Numbered from the stretch's first letter, positions 1-7,753 are shown. The stretch is DNA of 64,000 nt from an uncultured Flavobacteriales bacterium (GCA_946480085.1 CAMLHZ010000001.1:248001-312000); one strand, 5' to 3'. Notes: generated from the sequence alone by a model not told the origin. Program-made: numbers and translations.

Positions 1-105
1 CTTCCCCCAAAACAAGTTGTGGGTTCCAGATTTCAAAACGTCTACCAATAAGCCGTTTTTGTAAATCAATGCGCGTTCGTTTTTTGTTACAGTTATTGTT
101 TTCAT
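1..105 (-). CDS. Slipin/SPFH (band 7) family protein, N-terminal fragment
   Basis: Only the first 35 codons lie in the window; the frame is open to base 1. The ATG is at 105-103 and the peptide begins MKTITVTKNERALIYKNG, followed by LLVDVLKSGTHNLFWGK. A short beta-rich start with an E-R-A-L-I-Y-K-N-G turn, then a V-L-K-S-G-T-H segment, is what slipin/SPFH proteins show at the start of the band-7 domain (family pattern: vvYRnGrlvrvLgPGrH). SPFH proteins form membrane-associated oligomeric scaffolds. The gene is divergent from the WYL regulator at 827, and the structured-RNA region lies between them, so that region may form its leader or be co-transcribed with it. The assignment rests on a short stretch, so another SPFH subfamily is possible. 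Confidence 0.62.
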   Translation of the reverse strand, partial: MKTITVTKNERALIYKNGLLVDVLKSGTHNLFWGK

Positions 106-125
106 TATAAACTTTTATTTAAGTT

Positions 126-149
126 CCCCCGACGCCCATTCGCCGGAGG
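126..149 (-). promoter_or_regulatory. Strong GC hairpin in the slipin leader
   Basis: Nine base pairs (126-134 with 141-149, two of them G-U when read on the minus strand) close a six-base loop, just 21 bp ahead of the slipin start codon. There is no T run after it, so it is not a standard intrinsic terminator. It may end or stabilise an upstream RNA, or modulate slipin translation. Confidence 0.5.
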
Positions 150-374
150 TTGTTATTAATTTCATTAATAAAAGGAGCAACCGACTTTCCAGAAAAATCA
201 GCGGAACAAGGAATTCGTTGATTGGAAAACCGCAACTTCTTTATAGGAATCAAAAGTGTTGCTGTTATTCTTCACAAGCCGTTCAAAGCTCTGGCGTTTC
301 TTTCCGTTTGGTTGTTTCGTATTGCTACGGAATTTCCAACATGAAAGTGAATTACCCCTTTTGGTTTTGTTAAG

Positions 375-413
375 CGTGATTAAAAGTCACGTGCCCGGTT
401 ACTACACCTGGGC
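375..413 (-). ncRNA. tRNA-Lys-like anticodon arm next to a D-arm-like hairpin
   Basis: Read on the minus strand, positions 391-375 give a 5-bp stem with the 7-nt loop CTTTTAA. Its core TGACTTTTAATCA matches the usual bacterial tRNA-Lys(UUU) anticodon arm. Directly 5' of it (413-393) is a GCCC/GGGC hairpin with a 13-nt loop, placed like a D arm with a single base between the two arms. I find no matching T arm or acceptor stem around it, so it is not a complete tRNA gene. It follows the permuted tRNA-like module and may be part of the same RNA. Confidence 0.45.
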
Positions 414-505
414 GGATTACATTGCTATACCAACTTAGCTAAGCTATCTTTCAGATAACTGCTGGATTCGAACCAGCGTACCATGTGTTAGGAAATCGCA
501 ATCCG
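413..505 (-). ncRNA. Circularly permuted tRNA-like RNA, Y RNA (YrlA-type) candidate
   Basis: On the minus strand, 5' to 3': variable-loop-like GGTAC (482-478); T arm with stem GCTGG/CCAGC and canonical loop TTCGAAT (477-461); 3' acceptor strand AGTTATC (460-454); 5-nt loop TGAAA (453-449); 5' acceptor strand GATAGCT (448-442), which pairs over all 7 positions with one G-U; linker TA, like U8-A9 (441-440); D arm GCTA/TAGC with loop AGTTGGTA (439-424), keeping A14, G15, G18, G19 and A21; then A26 (423). The flanks form a helix where the anticodon stem would be: ACAT/ATGT (486-483 with 422-419). After a 13-nt one-sided bulge (499-487) a second helix follows, CGGATT/AATCCG (505-500 with 418-413). 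The acceptor end is closed by a loop and there is no CCA, so it cannot be aminoacylated. Known bacterial Y RNAs join a tRNA-like module to a Ro60-binding stem; this fold fits that plan. The true ends and any Ro60 motif were not found. Confidence 0.68.
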
Positions 506-542
506 TGCAACTGGATACATTTCGACAAAGTCTGATGCACAA

Positions 543-651
543 CGTGGCGGGTAAACCACTGTCTCGTTTGCAAGGCGCTTTTTCCACTCCAAAAGGAGAT
601 TTGTATCAAACGAGTTTCAAAGAACGTTTATCTGTTTCGTTTGATGAGACA
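543..651 (-). other. Nested inverted repeats upstream of the tRNA-like module
   Basis: Several stems sit together: TGTCTC/GAGACA (560-565 with 646-651) encloses CTCC-AAAA-GGAG (587-598) and a 9-bp stem, 605-613 with 637-645, around a 23-nt loop. A GTGG/CCAC hairpin lies at 544-559. If the tRNA-like RNA is transcribed on the minus strand, these would form its 5' part. A 41-codon plus-strand reading frame covers 535-660, but nothing supports it as a gene. Confidence 0.4.
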
Positions 652-666
652 AAGATTTAAACTTGT

Positions 667-683
667 TGCGCAATTGAATTGCG
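667..683. promoter_or_regulatory. Operator-like inverted repeat, site 1
   Basis: TGCGCAA-N5-TTGCG, part of a larger palindrome CGCAATT-G-AATTGCG. The same pattern with the same 5-bp gap recurs exactly 100 bp downstream (767). It lies where a minus-strand promoter for the RNA/slipin side could be, next to the partial -7-like element AATCTTTG (657-650, minus strand). It is a likely binding site for the adjacent WYL regulator. Confidence 0.5.
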
Positions 684-766
684 TAGAAAAATTATTTTCG
701 AAATTTTTTTAGAATAGTTGATTTTGCTGATTAAAACGCAAGAATTATTTTTCAATTAATGACAAC

Positions 767-783
767 TGCGCAAATAGATTGCA
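767..783. promoter_or_regulatory. Operator-like inverted repeat, site 2
   Basis: TGCGCAA-N5-TTGCA, the second copy of the site at 667, with identical spacing. It sits directly upstream of a plausible plus-strand promoter for the WYL gene: TTG at 788-790, 22 bp, then TATATTTT at 813-820. That promoter would give a near-leaderless mRNA from the ATG at 827. The placement suggests autoregulation of the WYL gene. Confidence 0.5.
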
Positions 784-826
784 CACATTGTGATGAGGTT
801 TGCATAGAAATTTATATTTTTCACCC

Positions 827-1873
827 ATGCCAGTATCAAAACACGCGTTAATTCGCTATAAAACCATTGATAAGTGTTTGCAGAACAAGTTCCGAAAATG
901 GAGTTTGGAAGATTTAGTGGAAGCTTGTTCAGAAGCTTTGTATGAATATGAAGGCGTTGGTGGCGTTTCCAAAAGAACCGTTCAACTCGATCTGCAAAAC
1001 ATGCGCAGTGATAAGTTGGGCTACAACGCGCCGATAATCGTTGTCGACAAACGCTTTTATACGTACGAAGAAAAGGATTATAGCATTACCAACATTCCGT
1101 TGAGTGAAGGTGATTTGGGAACAATGAAAGAGGTTCTCAATGTTTTGAAACAATTTAAGGGGTTTGGGTATTTCCAGGAAATGCAGGAAATGGTTTCCAA
1201 GCTGGAAGGCAAGATTCTTTCGTCCAATAGTGAACGCAGAGAGATTATAGAATTGGACACCAATCACCGGTTGCCAGGATTGGAGTTAATAGATCCATTA
1301 GTAAAAGCCATTCAAAAAAGAGTGGTTCTTGACATTCACTACCAAAGCTTCAAAGCAAAAACGTCATCTGTAATGCAAGTGAATCCATACAAACTGAAGG
1401 AATTCCGAAACCGTTGGTTTTTACTTTGTACAGTTTATAACGAGGAACGTGAATTTATTTTGGCTTTAGACAGAATGAAATACGTTTATGAAAATTCGCG
1501 TTTGGTCTTTGAACCGTGCTTTTTTGATGCTGATAATTATTTCAAACCATGTATTGGGGTTACGCGTCGTTTGAACGATAAACCAGAGCACATTGTTTTT
1601 AGAGTGAACAGCAGACATGCACCTTATGTCATTTCAAAACCCATTCATGAATCTCAGGAAGTGTTGGAGCAAGACGAGAGAGGAGCAATACTTTCTGTGC
1701 AGGTGATCCACAATTTTGAGTTGGAGAAAGAACTGTTGTCGTTTGGCGATGGAATAACGGTTTTGAGTCCGAGACGTTTGCGGAAGTCCATTGAAAAGCG
1801 ACTTCGACTTGGATTGGAGCATTACGAGAAAATAGCAAAGAAACAGCCAAAAAAGAATGAGGTGATTCCCTAA
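827..1873 (+). CDS. WYL-domain transcriptional regulator
   Basis: 348 residues from ATG 827; a TTG at 800 is in frame but adds only nine residues and overlaps the promoter-like sequence. An N-terminal helix-turn-helix region (about 1-75, with the recognition-like segment VSKRTVQLDLQNMR near 48-61) is followed by a linker. The WYL domain comes next, with the typical NPYKLKEFRNRWFLL segment around 185-199, and then a C-terminal WCX-like part to about 340. WYL proteins are ligand-sensing regulators; several respond to nucleic acids, for example PafBC and single-stranded DNA. Two inverted repeats upstream are likely operators. The divergent slipin gene and the tRNA-like RNA between them suggest it controls an RNA-stress locus, which is inference. 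Confidence 0.85.
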   Translation: MPVSKHALIRYKTIDKCLQNKFRKWSLEDLVEACSEALYEYEGVGGVSKRTVQLDLQNMRSDKLGYNAPIIVVDKRFYTYEEKDYSITNIPLSEGDLGTMKEVLNVLKQFKGFGYFQEMQEMVSKLEGKILSSNSERREIIELDTNHRLPGLELIDPLVKAIQKRVVLDIHYQSFKAKTSSVMQVNPYKLKEFRNRWFLLCTVYNEEREFILALDRMKYVYENSRLVFEPCFFDADNYFKPCIGVTRRLNDKPEHIVFRVNSRHAPYVISKPIHESQEVLEQDERGAILSVQVIHNFELEKELLSFGDGITVLSPRRLRKSIEKRLRLGLEHYEKIAKKQPKKNEVIP

Positions 1874-1913
1874 TTGTGTTGAACCGATTGGCGGTGGATA
1901 TGTAATACTTACT

Positions 1914-3101
1914 ATGAAATACCTCATTTTACTAATTTGCCTAAGTCCGTTGGCTTCGTTTTCTCAGACTCTGAACCAAAAAATTCATTATCAATACTTC
2001 CGTCAAAAACCTAACTTCGATCAGAAGATCATTGCTGAAAAAAAGATTGCATCTATTACGAAACGGGAGATTTATTTAATTGGCGATTCGGTAGTGGACA
2101 ACGTTATTTTAAGTAGAACCACTTTCAGACCTGATGGTAAACCGCTTAAAAATAGAACGATAAAATCTCCCTATGAACGTGATTCTTCCTACATACAATG
2201 CACTTATGATTCCATTGGCAATCTGACGGAAAGTAGTTACTGGACTTCGGATAGAGGAGAATATGGACGAAACATCTATGAATATTCATCTGATACGCTT
2301 AAAAGAGTGTTTAATTACTCTTCTATCTATGGTGGCAACAATTCGAATGAATTAAAGTTGCGAAGTGCAGATTCACTGGTTTATTCAGCAACAGGAGATG
2401 AGGTAACAATATTCCATGCAAATTTAGAGAACAGAGATGTTTCCATAGAAGCTACACGAGTGGCTTCCCCTTTCGTGGAATATAAAAACACGATTTCGAA
2501 AGGAATAAACATGCCAACTCCACCAAAATATGCTGATTTGACGAAAACGGAACAGATGATTAGCAAGGAAGCTTCAGCGGTTTATTTACTTGACGAAATG
2601 ACAACGAAAAGGAACAAATCCAAAGTAAAAAAAGATGTTTGGGAATTGGTTTCAATACCGCATAAAGCTCAAGGACCTTTTGATGCAATTGTTGCGCCTT
2701 ATGTGCAAACAACAGGAGCTTATTTTAAGGTGAACAGTTCTGATAGTTTGGACATGCGAGGAATCCAACGCGTTAATTTCAAGAACAAAACCATTGAATT
2801 TCAGGAAGCAAACATTACCGATCCTCCAACCAATGAACGCAGCACATCGTATCACAGAACTGTTTATCACTATGATTTTTCAATGCGTCTTTTATGGAAA
2901 GAGGAATATTATGCGGATTTAGCCAACGGTTACCCTGATGGTTTGGGAAAAGAGATAAAAACGCTTAGAACTGTTTATGAATATGATCAAGATGGACTGC
3001 TGAAACAAGAACTGATGATTTTTCTCAGACCTGAATATACCTCCAATAAAAAAGGGATGCACATGGAGAAAACCCTCTATGAAATCACCTACTTTGAATA
3101 A
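1914..3101 (+). CDS. Exported protein of unknown function with YD-repeat-like segments
   Basis: 395 residues. It begins with a clear signal peptide (MKYLILLICLSPLASFS, cleavage near SQ). The mature part is rich in Y, N, T and D and has short stretches resembling Rhs/YD repeats, such as YDSIGNLTESSY and YEYDQDGLLKQE, but no full repeat array and no toxin domain. There is no lipobox and no T9SS sorting domain, so a periplasmic or outer-membrane-associated location is likely. It starts 40 bp after the WYL gene on the same strand, so co-transcription is possible. Its role is unknown. Confidence 0.75.
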   Translation: MKYLILLICLSPLASFSQTLNQKIHYQYFRQKPNFDQKIIAEKKIASITKREIYLIGDSVVDNVILSRTTFRPDGKPLKNRTIKSPYERDSSYIQCTYDSIGNLTESSYWTSDRGEYGRNIYEYSSDTLKRVFNYSSIYGGNNSNELKLRSADSLVYSATGDEVTIFHANLENRDVSIEATRVASPFVEYKNTISKGINMPTPPKYADLTKTEQMISKEASAVYLLDEMTTKRNKSKVKKDVWELVSIPHKAQGPFDAIVAPYVQTTGAYFKVNSSDSLDMRGIQRVNFKNKTIEFQEANITDPPTNERSTSYHRTVYHYDFSMRLLWKEEYYADLANGYPDGLGKEIKTLRTVYEYDQDGLLKQELMIFLRPEYTSNKKGMHMEKTLYEITYFE

Positions 3102-3171
3102 TACTCACTCCCCAAAAAATCACTGAAACTTTCCTTAGAAACCTTCGTAATGAAGATATAATAGAAGTAAC

Positions 3172-3202
3172 TTGGAATAAATCACTTCGATTATTACATT
3201 TG
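3172..3202 (+). promoter_or_regulatory. Bacteroidota-type promoter of the ferritin gene
   Basis: TTG at 3172-3174, 20 bp spacer, then TACATTTG at 3195-3202, a full match to the TAnnTTTG -7 consensus. The ferritin ATG follows 20 bp downstream. Confidence 0.72.
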
Positions 3203-3221
3203 AGAAATAAGGTAAGTAACT

Positions 3222-3743
3222 ATGAACAAAAGAATTGAGGACGCACTAAACGATCAGGTTCAGAAGGAATCATCTTCATCACAATTTTATTTGGCAATGG
3301 CTTCGTGGGCTGAGAACAGTGGTTTGAATGGCACAGCGCAGTTTATGTACCAACATTCTGATGAAGAGCGCTTCCACATGCTGAAGTTGATGAAGTTTGT
3401 GAACGAGAGAGGTGGAAAAGCAGTTGTTCCCGCAGTGGAGCAACCGCCAAAAGCATATGATTCCTTAGAGCATATTTTCGAATTGCTATTGGAACATGAG
3501 CTTTCAGTAACCGCAAGCATTAACAATGTGGTTGATGTTTGTCTACAGGAAAAAGATTATTCTACGCACAACTTTATGCAGTGGTACGTTTCTGAGCAAT
3601 TGGAAGAAGAAGCACTTGCAAGAGGAATGCTGGATAAATTACGATTGATCGGAGGTGACAAAGGTGGACTTTATCTTTTTGATAGAGATCTGGAAAAGCT
3701 GGTGGCTCAAACACCTGCTCCTGGCGCCAACGAAAAGGCGTAG
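3222..3743 (+). CDS. ftnA: Non-haem ferritin
   Basis: 173 residues, normal length for bacterial ferritin. It oxidises Fe(II) and stores ferric iron inside a 24-subunit shell in the cytoplasm. The ferroxidase ligands line up with E. coli FtnA shifted by one: E16 (QKESSS), E49 and H52 (DEERFH), E93 (EHE), Q126 and E129 (SEQLEEE). It has its own promoter immediately upstream. The next gene starts 10 bp after the stop codon, but its product has no obvious tie to iron. Confidence 0.95.
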   Translation: MNKRIEDALNDQVQKESSSSQFYLAMASWAENSGLNGTAQFMYQHSDEERFHMLKLMKFVNERGGKAVVPAVEQPPKAYDSLEHIFELLLEHELSVTASINNVVDVCLQEKDYSTHNFMQWYVSEQLEEEALARGMLDKLRLIGGDKGGLYLFDRDLEKLVAQTPAPGANEKA

Positions 3744-3753
3744 TATAGAACTA

Positions 3754-6700
3754 ATGAACATAAAACGCGGAACTACAGGCTTGACATTCATTGTGATGTT
3801 CATGCTCTATTGCTGTATAGGGCTGGTTTCGTACGCGCAAACAAATTTCAGTTTCCGGAATTTTACCATCAACGATGGACTTTCACAAAGTTGTGTCAAC
3901 ACCATTCTACAGGATGATGTTGGCACACTTTGGTTAGGAACACAAGACGGATTGAACCGTTTTGATGGTGATCAATTTCAGGTGTTTACTTCTGAGGAAA
4001 CACCAGGACTGAATAGTCAGTACATCAATAGCTCTCTTCAGGATAGAAAGGGAAACCTGTGGTTCGGGACATCGAATGGACTAACCGTGTTCAATCCAAG
4101 AACAGAACGCTTTTCAACGTACAACCCAAAATCTAAAAATGCGTTTTCGGTCGATTTTATGGCTGAGAGTTTTACAGGAAAACTATTTGTAGCGTCTAGC
4201 ACGCATGGTTTGGCAACATGGAATGCGAAGACAAAAACCGTTGAATTGGTTGACACCAAAATCCCCACAAAACATTTTCATTATTTGTCGTTTTTGACGG
4301 ATAGGTTGTTACTGATCTCTACGGACGATAAAGGTGCATATACCTTTGATATTGTGTCCAAACGTTTGACAAAAGTTCGTCACGAAGAACGCAATATGGG
4401 CTCTTGGCTAATCAATGATGTTGAGCTTTTTACCAACGGAAATTATCTATTGTCAACAACAACGGGCTTATGGCTTTATGATTACAATGCCAATGTTTCT
4501 TATCCGTTTTTGAAATCGCTTGAAACCGAATATGGAATTAAAGAGATTTGTGATGTTTACCTGAAATCAACCAGCGAGTTCTTTATTGGAACTACGAACA
4601 AAGGGTTGGTTAGTGTCAAAAAGGCAAATGGGAAGTACAATCTTTCGTTTACCCGACAAGATATCTTCCAGAAGAAAGCCCTGATCTCAGATGAAATCCG
4701 TCGACTGTACGCGGATCATAATGGAGTAATCTGGTTGGGAACGCTGCGTGGTTTAGGTTGTTTTGATCCTGGAAATCAAGGTTTCCTTGGTGTTGGTCCG
4801 TCCGGGAACACCACTTTTGGTCTCCCGTCCGAAAATGTTTGGGGTTTCTCAGAAAATAAAACAGGAACAGAGCTTTTCGTTGCAACAGATGCCGGCGTTT
4901 CTCATTTGAACAATAAAACAGGATTATTTACACACTATAACTTACCAAACGAATTATCTGAACTTGGTATAACAGGTGTGTTTTATATCCAGGATGGTGA
5001 GTTGTTTGTTGGAACATCAAACGGACTTTATTTATTGAAATACGGTGCATATGGAATGTGTACGTATAAGAAAGTAGAATTTAAGCTGGATGTAAATAAA
5101 CAGCAACTTCAAAGTATCTATCGAATTATTCGTTATTCCAAAAATCAATTTTTCATTGCCACCAAAGGCGGCGTTGTGTTGTATGATTATGAAGAGGATG
5201 AATCAACAGCCTTCGTATATTCTTCTAAAAACCCAAACAAAACTATTCCGCCAGGAATTTGTAGAGTTGTTTACAAAGGCAAAGGCAATCTGGTTTATGT
5301 TGCTACCAATTCAGGTGGTGTTTCTGTAATTAAAAAGAATGCGAAAGGGGAGTTTGTAGTTTCGCCATATAAATACAATGGTGTTCTTCGTTCTAAAACT
5401 GCTGACTATGTTTCGTGCATGTATCAAGATGAGGAAGGCACCATGTGGTTCGGAACAAGTGGTTCCGGTGTAGTAAAGATTTCCCCGACTGGTTCGGCAC
5501 AAACACTCACAAAACGCGATGGTTTACCAAACAATTTCATTTACGGAATTGAAGAGGATAATGAAAACAACTTGTGGTTCAGTACAAATAAAGGGCTATG
5601 TCGATTAAAGAAAAGTAACAGCAACGTTACATCTTTCCTTGAGGTGAACGGTTTAATGAGCAACGAGTTCAACACGGGCGCAACGCTTAAGTCGGTAAAC
5701 GGAACGTTGTATTTTGGGGGAATTGCTGGTTATAATTTCTTCAAACCTGAAAATCTTTCCGACAGAACAGTTCCGTTGAACGTAAAATTCCTGAAATTCA
5801 AATTCGACAACAAGTGGCTGCTTCCCGGTGAAAAAGGTTCACCATTGTCAACTGCTTTTTCTGAAACACAACAAATTACACTCCCATATCATCAACGAAG
5901 TTTCACCATTCATTTTTTGGCGAGTGACTTGATGAATCCGGAGTTATTGGAATACAAATACCGCCTGATTGGCGCTGACGAAGATGACGTTTTCTTAGGA
6001 AATTCAACCGAAATTCGCTTCAATAGTTTATCTCCGGGAACATATACCCTTCAGGTATACGCCAGAAGATATGATGGAAGTTGGGAGGCCAATCCAGCCA
6101 GATTAGTAATAAAAATTGAAGCACCGTTCTGGGGGAAATTATGGTTCTGGATACCTGTGGGATTAGTCCTTGTGTTATTGATTCGTTGGTTTGTAAGAAG
6201 GAGAATTGACCTGGCGCGTCGAGATCAGGTGAAGCTGGAAATGAAAATCGTTGAGCGTACAAAAGAAATTCGAAATCAGAACATTCGAATTGAAGCTCAA
6301 AGTCAGATCATTCAGGAAGAGAAAGACAAGGTTGAGGAGCAAAAACGCTTATTGCAGATTGAAAAGGATAAGTCGGAAAAACTACTTCGAAATATTATAC
6401 CGGAATCAACGGCTGAAGAGCTGAAGAATAAGGGAAGAGCATCAGCTCGTGCGTACAAAACAGTTTCTGTACTGTTTACAGATTTTGTTGGGTTTACGAA
6501 GATTGCGGAAGGCATGAAACCAACCGAATTGGTCAATAAACTCGACATCTACTTCCGGAAGTTTGACGAAATTATCGTTAAGAACAACCTGGAAAAAATC
6601 AAGACCATTGGTGATGCGTACATGTGTGCCGGAGGTGTTCCAGTGCGTAACAATACCAATCCAATTGACGCTGTTTTAGCAGCACTCCAGATTCAGGAGT

Positions 6701-7680
6701 ACATGGAAAAATTACGTTTGGATGCCATTGCAAACGGTACGGAATATTGGACGTTGAGATTGGGAATTCACACGGGCGAAGTAACGGCCGGAGTAATTGG
6801 ATCTGAGCGTTTGGCTTATGATATTTGGGGCTCAACGGTGAATCAGGCTCAACGAATGGAGATGATGGGTGAACCGGGACGCGTTACAATTTCGGGTGCA
6901 ACGTTTAATCTTATTGAGCCGTATTTCGAATGTACGTTCAGAGGAAAAGTTCCATCGAAAAGTAAAGGATTGATTGACATGTTCACCGTTGAACGCATCA
7001 AGCCTGAGCTTTCTGTAAACGGTGAAGGGTTATATCCAAACGAGCGTTTCCAACAAATCGTGAATCTGCATTTATATAGTAGTATCAATTACTATAAGGC
7101 GGAACGTCACATCATGAAAGTTCTGGAAAAAGGTCTTTCGTCTAAATTGCATTACCACAGTATTGCGCATACAAAAGATGTTGTGCGTGCAGTTGAACGT
7201 TACGCCTTGCTGGAAGGAGTTACCGATGAAGGTTTGTTCCTGTTGAAATCAGCTGCCACGTATCACGATGCTGGTTTTGTGGAGAACTACGAGAAAAACG
7301 AACCGATTGGTGCCCGAATGGCAGAAGATATTCTTCCGAAATACGGATATTCAGAACAACATATTGATTTGATTAAAGAGTTGATCTACGTAACTCAAAT
7401 CCCACATCAACCGAAGAATAAACTGGAAGAAATTATTTGTGATGCCGATTTGGATTACCTGGGAAGAGATGATTTCCATGAAATTGCAGACCGACTTCGT
7501 TTGGAATTGCGTGAGCACGGGAAAATTGATTCGGATAGAAAATGGGATGAAATGCAAGTTGGATTCTTGAAAATGCACAAGTATTTTACCCCAACTGCAA
7601 TCGCAAGCCGACAAGTAAAAAAAGCACAAAACCTTCAGGAAGTAATTGATCGTTTAGAGCGAAACGAGTATAAGGATTAA
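3754..7680 (+). CDS. Periplasmic propeller sensor / adenylate cyclase / HD-domain fusion
   Basis: 1308 residues from the ATG at 3754; the longer frame starting at 3655 would overlap ferritin and lacks a good start. In order: signal peptide (1-28, ending YAQ), a long Reg_prop beta-propeller array (about 30-700; motif TLWLGTQDGLNRFD near 57-70), a Y_Y_Y domain (about 710-790), one membrane helix (about 793-815), a coiled coil (815-880), a class III nucleotide cyclase domain (about 895-1085), and a C-terminal HD phosphohydrolase-like domain (about 1130-1270, motifs HYHSIAHT, YHDAG, CDADLDYLGR). The cyclase keeps both metal Asp residues (FTDFVGFT, TIGDAYM), the Lys and Asp that favour ATP (IKTIGDAY, YDIWGSTVN), and N/R of VNQAQRM. 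It should therefore make cAMP in response to an extracytoplasmic signal. The HD part could hydrolyse a nucleotide or only regulate; unknown. Confidence 0.88.
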   Translation: MNIKRGTTGLTFIVMFMLYCCIGLVSYAQTNFSFRNFTINDGLSQSCVNTILQDDVGTLWLGTQDGLNRFDGDQFQVFTSEETPGLNSQYINSSLQDRKGNLWFGTSNGLTVFNPRTERFSTYNPKSKNAFSVDFMAESFTGKLFVASSTHGLATWNAKTKTVELVDTKIPTKHFHYLSFLTDRLLLISTDDKGAYTFDIVSKRLTKVRHEERNMGSWLINDVELFTNGNYLLSTTTGLWLYDYNANVSYPFLKSLETEYGIKEICDVYLKSTSEFFIGTTNKGLVSVKKANGKYNLSFTRQDIFQKKALISDEIRRLYADHNGVIWLGTLRGLGCFDPGNQGFLGVGPSGNTTFGLPSENVWGFSENKTGTELFVATDAGVSHLNNKTGLFTHYNLPNELSELGITGVFYIQDGELFVGTSNGLYLLKYGAYGMCTYKKVEFKLDVNKQQLQSIYRIIRYSKNQFFIATKGGVVLYDYEEDESTAFVYSSKNPNKTIPPGICRVVYKGKGNLVYVATNSGGVSVIKKNAKGEFVVSPYKYNGVLRSKTADYVSCMYQDEEGTMWFGTSGSGVVKISPTGSAQTLTKRDGLPNNFIYGIEEDNENNLWFSTNKGLCRLKKSNSNVTSFLEVNGLMSNEFNTGATLKSVNGTLYFGGIAGYNFFKPENLSDRTVPLNVKFLKFKFDNKWLLPGEKGSPLSTAFSETQQITLPYHQRSFTIHFLASDLMNPELLEYKYRLIGADEDDVFLGNSTEIRFNSLSPGTYTLQVYARRYDGSWEANPARLVIKIEAPFWGKLWFWIPVGLVLVLLIRWFVRRRIDLARRDQVKLEMKIVERTKEIRNQNIRIEAQSQIIQEEKDKVEEQKRLLQIEKDKSEKLLRNIIPESTAEELKNKGRASARAYKTVSVLFTDFVGFTKIAEGMKPTELVNKLDIYFRKFDEIIVKNNLEKIKTIGDAYMCAGGVPVRNNTNPIDAVLAALQIQEYMEKLRLDAIANGTEYWTLRLGIHTGEVTAGVIGSERLAYDIWGSTVNQAQRMEMMGEPGRVTISGATFNLIEPYFECTFRGKVPSKSKGLIDMFTVERIKPELSVNGEGLYPNERFQQIVNLHLYSSINYYKAERHIMKVLEKGLSSKLHYHSIAHTKDVVRAVERYALLEGVTDEGLFLLKSAATYHDAGFVENYEKNEPIGARMAEDILPKYGYSEQHIDLIKELIYVTQIPHQPKNKLEEIICDADLDYLGRDDFHEIADRLRLELREHGKIDSDRKWDEMQVGFLKMHKYFTPTAIASRQVKKAQNLQEVIDRLERNEYKD

Positions 7681-7742
7681 CATCTCGACTACGCTCGATG
7701 ACCTGTATACAAATGAAAGGTGACTGAGCGGAGTCGAAGTCA
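7681..7742. repeat. Two inverted copies of the dispersed TCGAGCG-AGTCGA element
   Basis: Copy one, 7681-7703, reads CTCGACTACGCTCGATGACC; copy two, 7719-7742, is its diverged inverse (GGTGACTGAGCGGAGTCGA). Together they can fold into a hairpin of about 20 bp with a short loop. It fills the gap after the cyclase gene and may act as its terminator, although it has no T run. Confidence 0.6.
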
Positions 7743-7753
7743 AAGAAATAAGA

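Noticed and set aside
256..438. 60-codon plus-strand frame in the structured-RNA region
   Set aside because: Odd composition (L, F, C and W rich), it runs through the tRNA-like hairpins, and it lacks a ribosome binding site.
424..477. Ordinary tRNA gene on the minus strand
   Set aside because: The T arm comes before the D arm and the two acceptor strands are joined by a 5-nt loop; no 5' or 3' ends, no CCA and no anticodon loop in the right place.
413..505. Permuted tmRNA
   Set aside because: The acceptor lacks the G3-U70 alanine identity pair and CCA, the D stem is fully paired (tmRNA lacks it), and no tag-peptide reading frame adjoins it.
535..660. 41-codon plus-strand reading frame
   Set aside because: It has no promoter, RBS or recognised family, and it overlaps the inverted repeats of the structured region. 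Codon use looks native, so a remnant of a lost gene remains possible.
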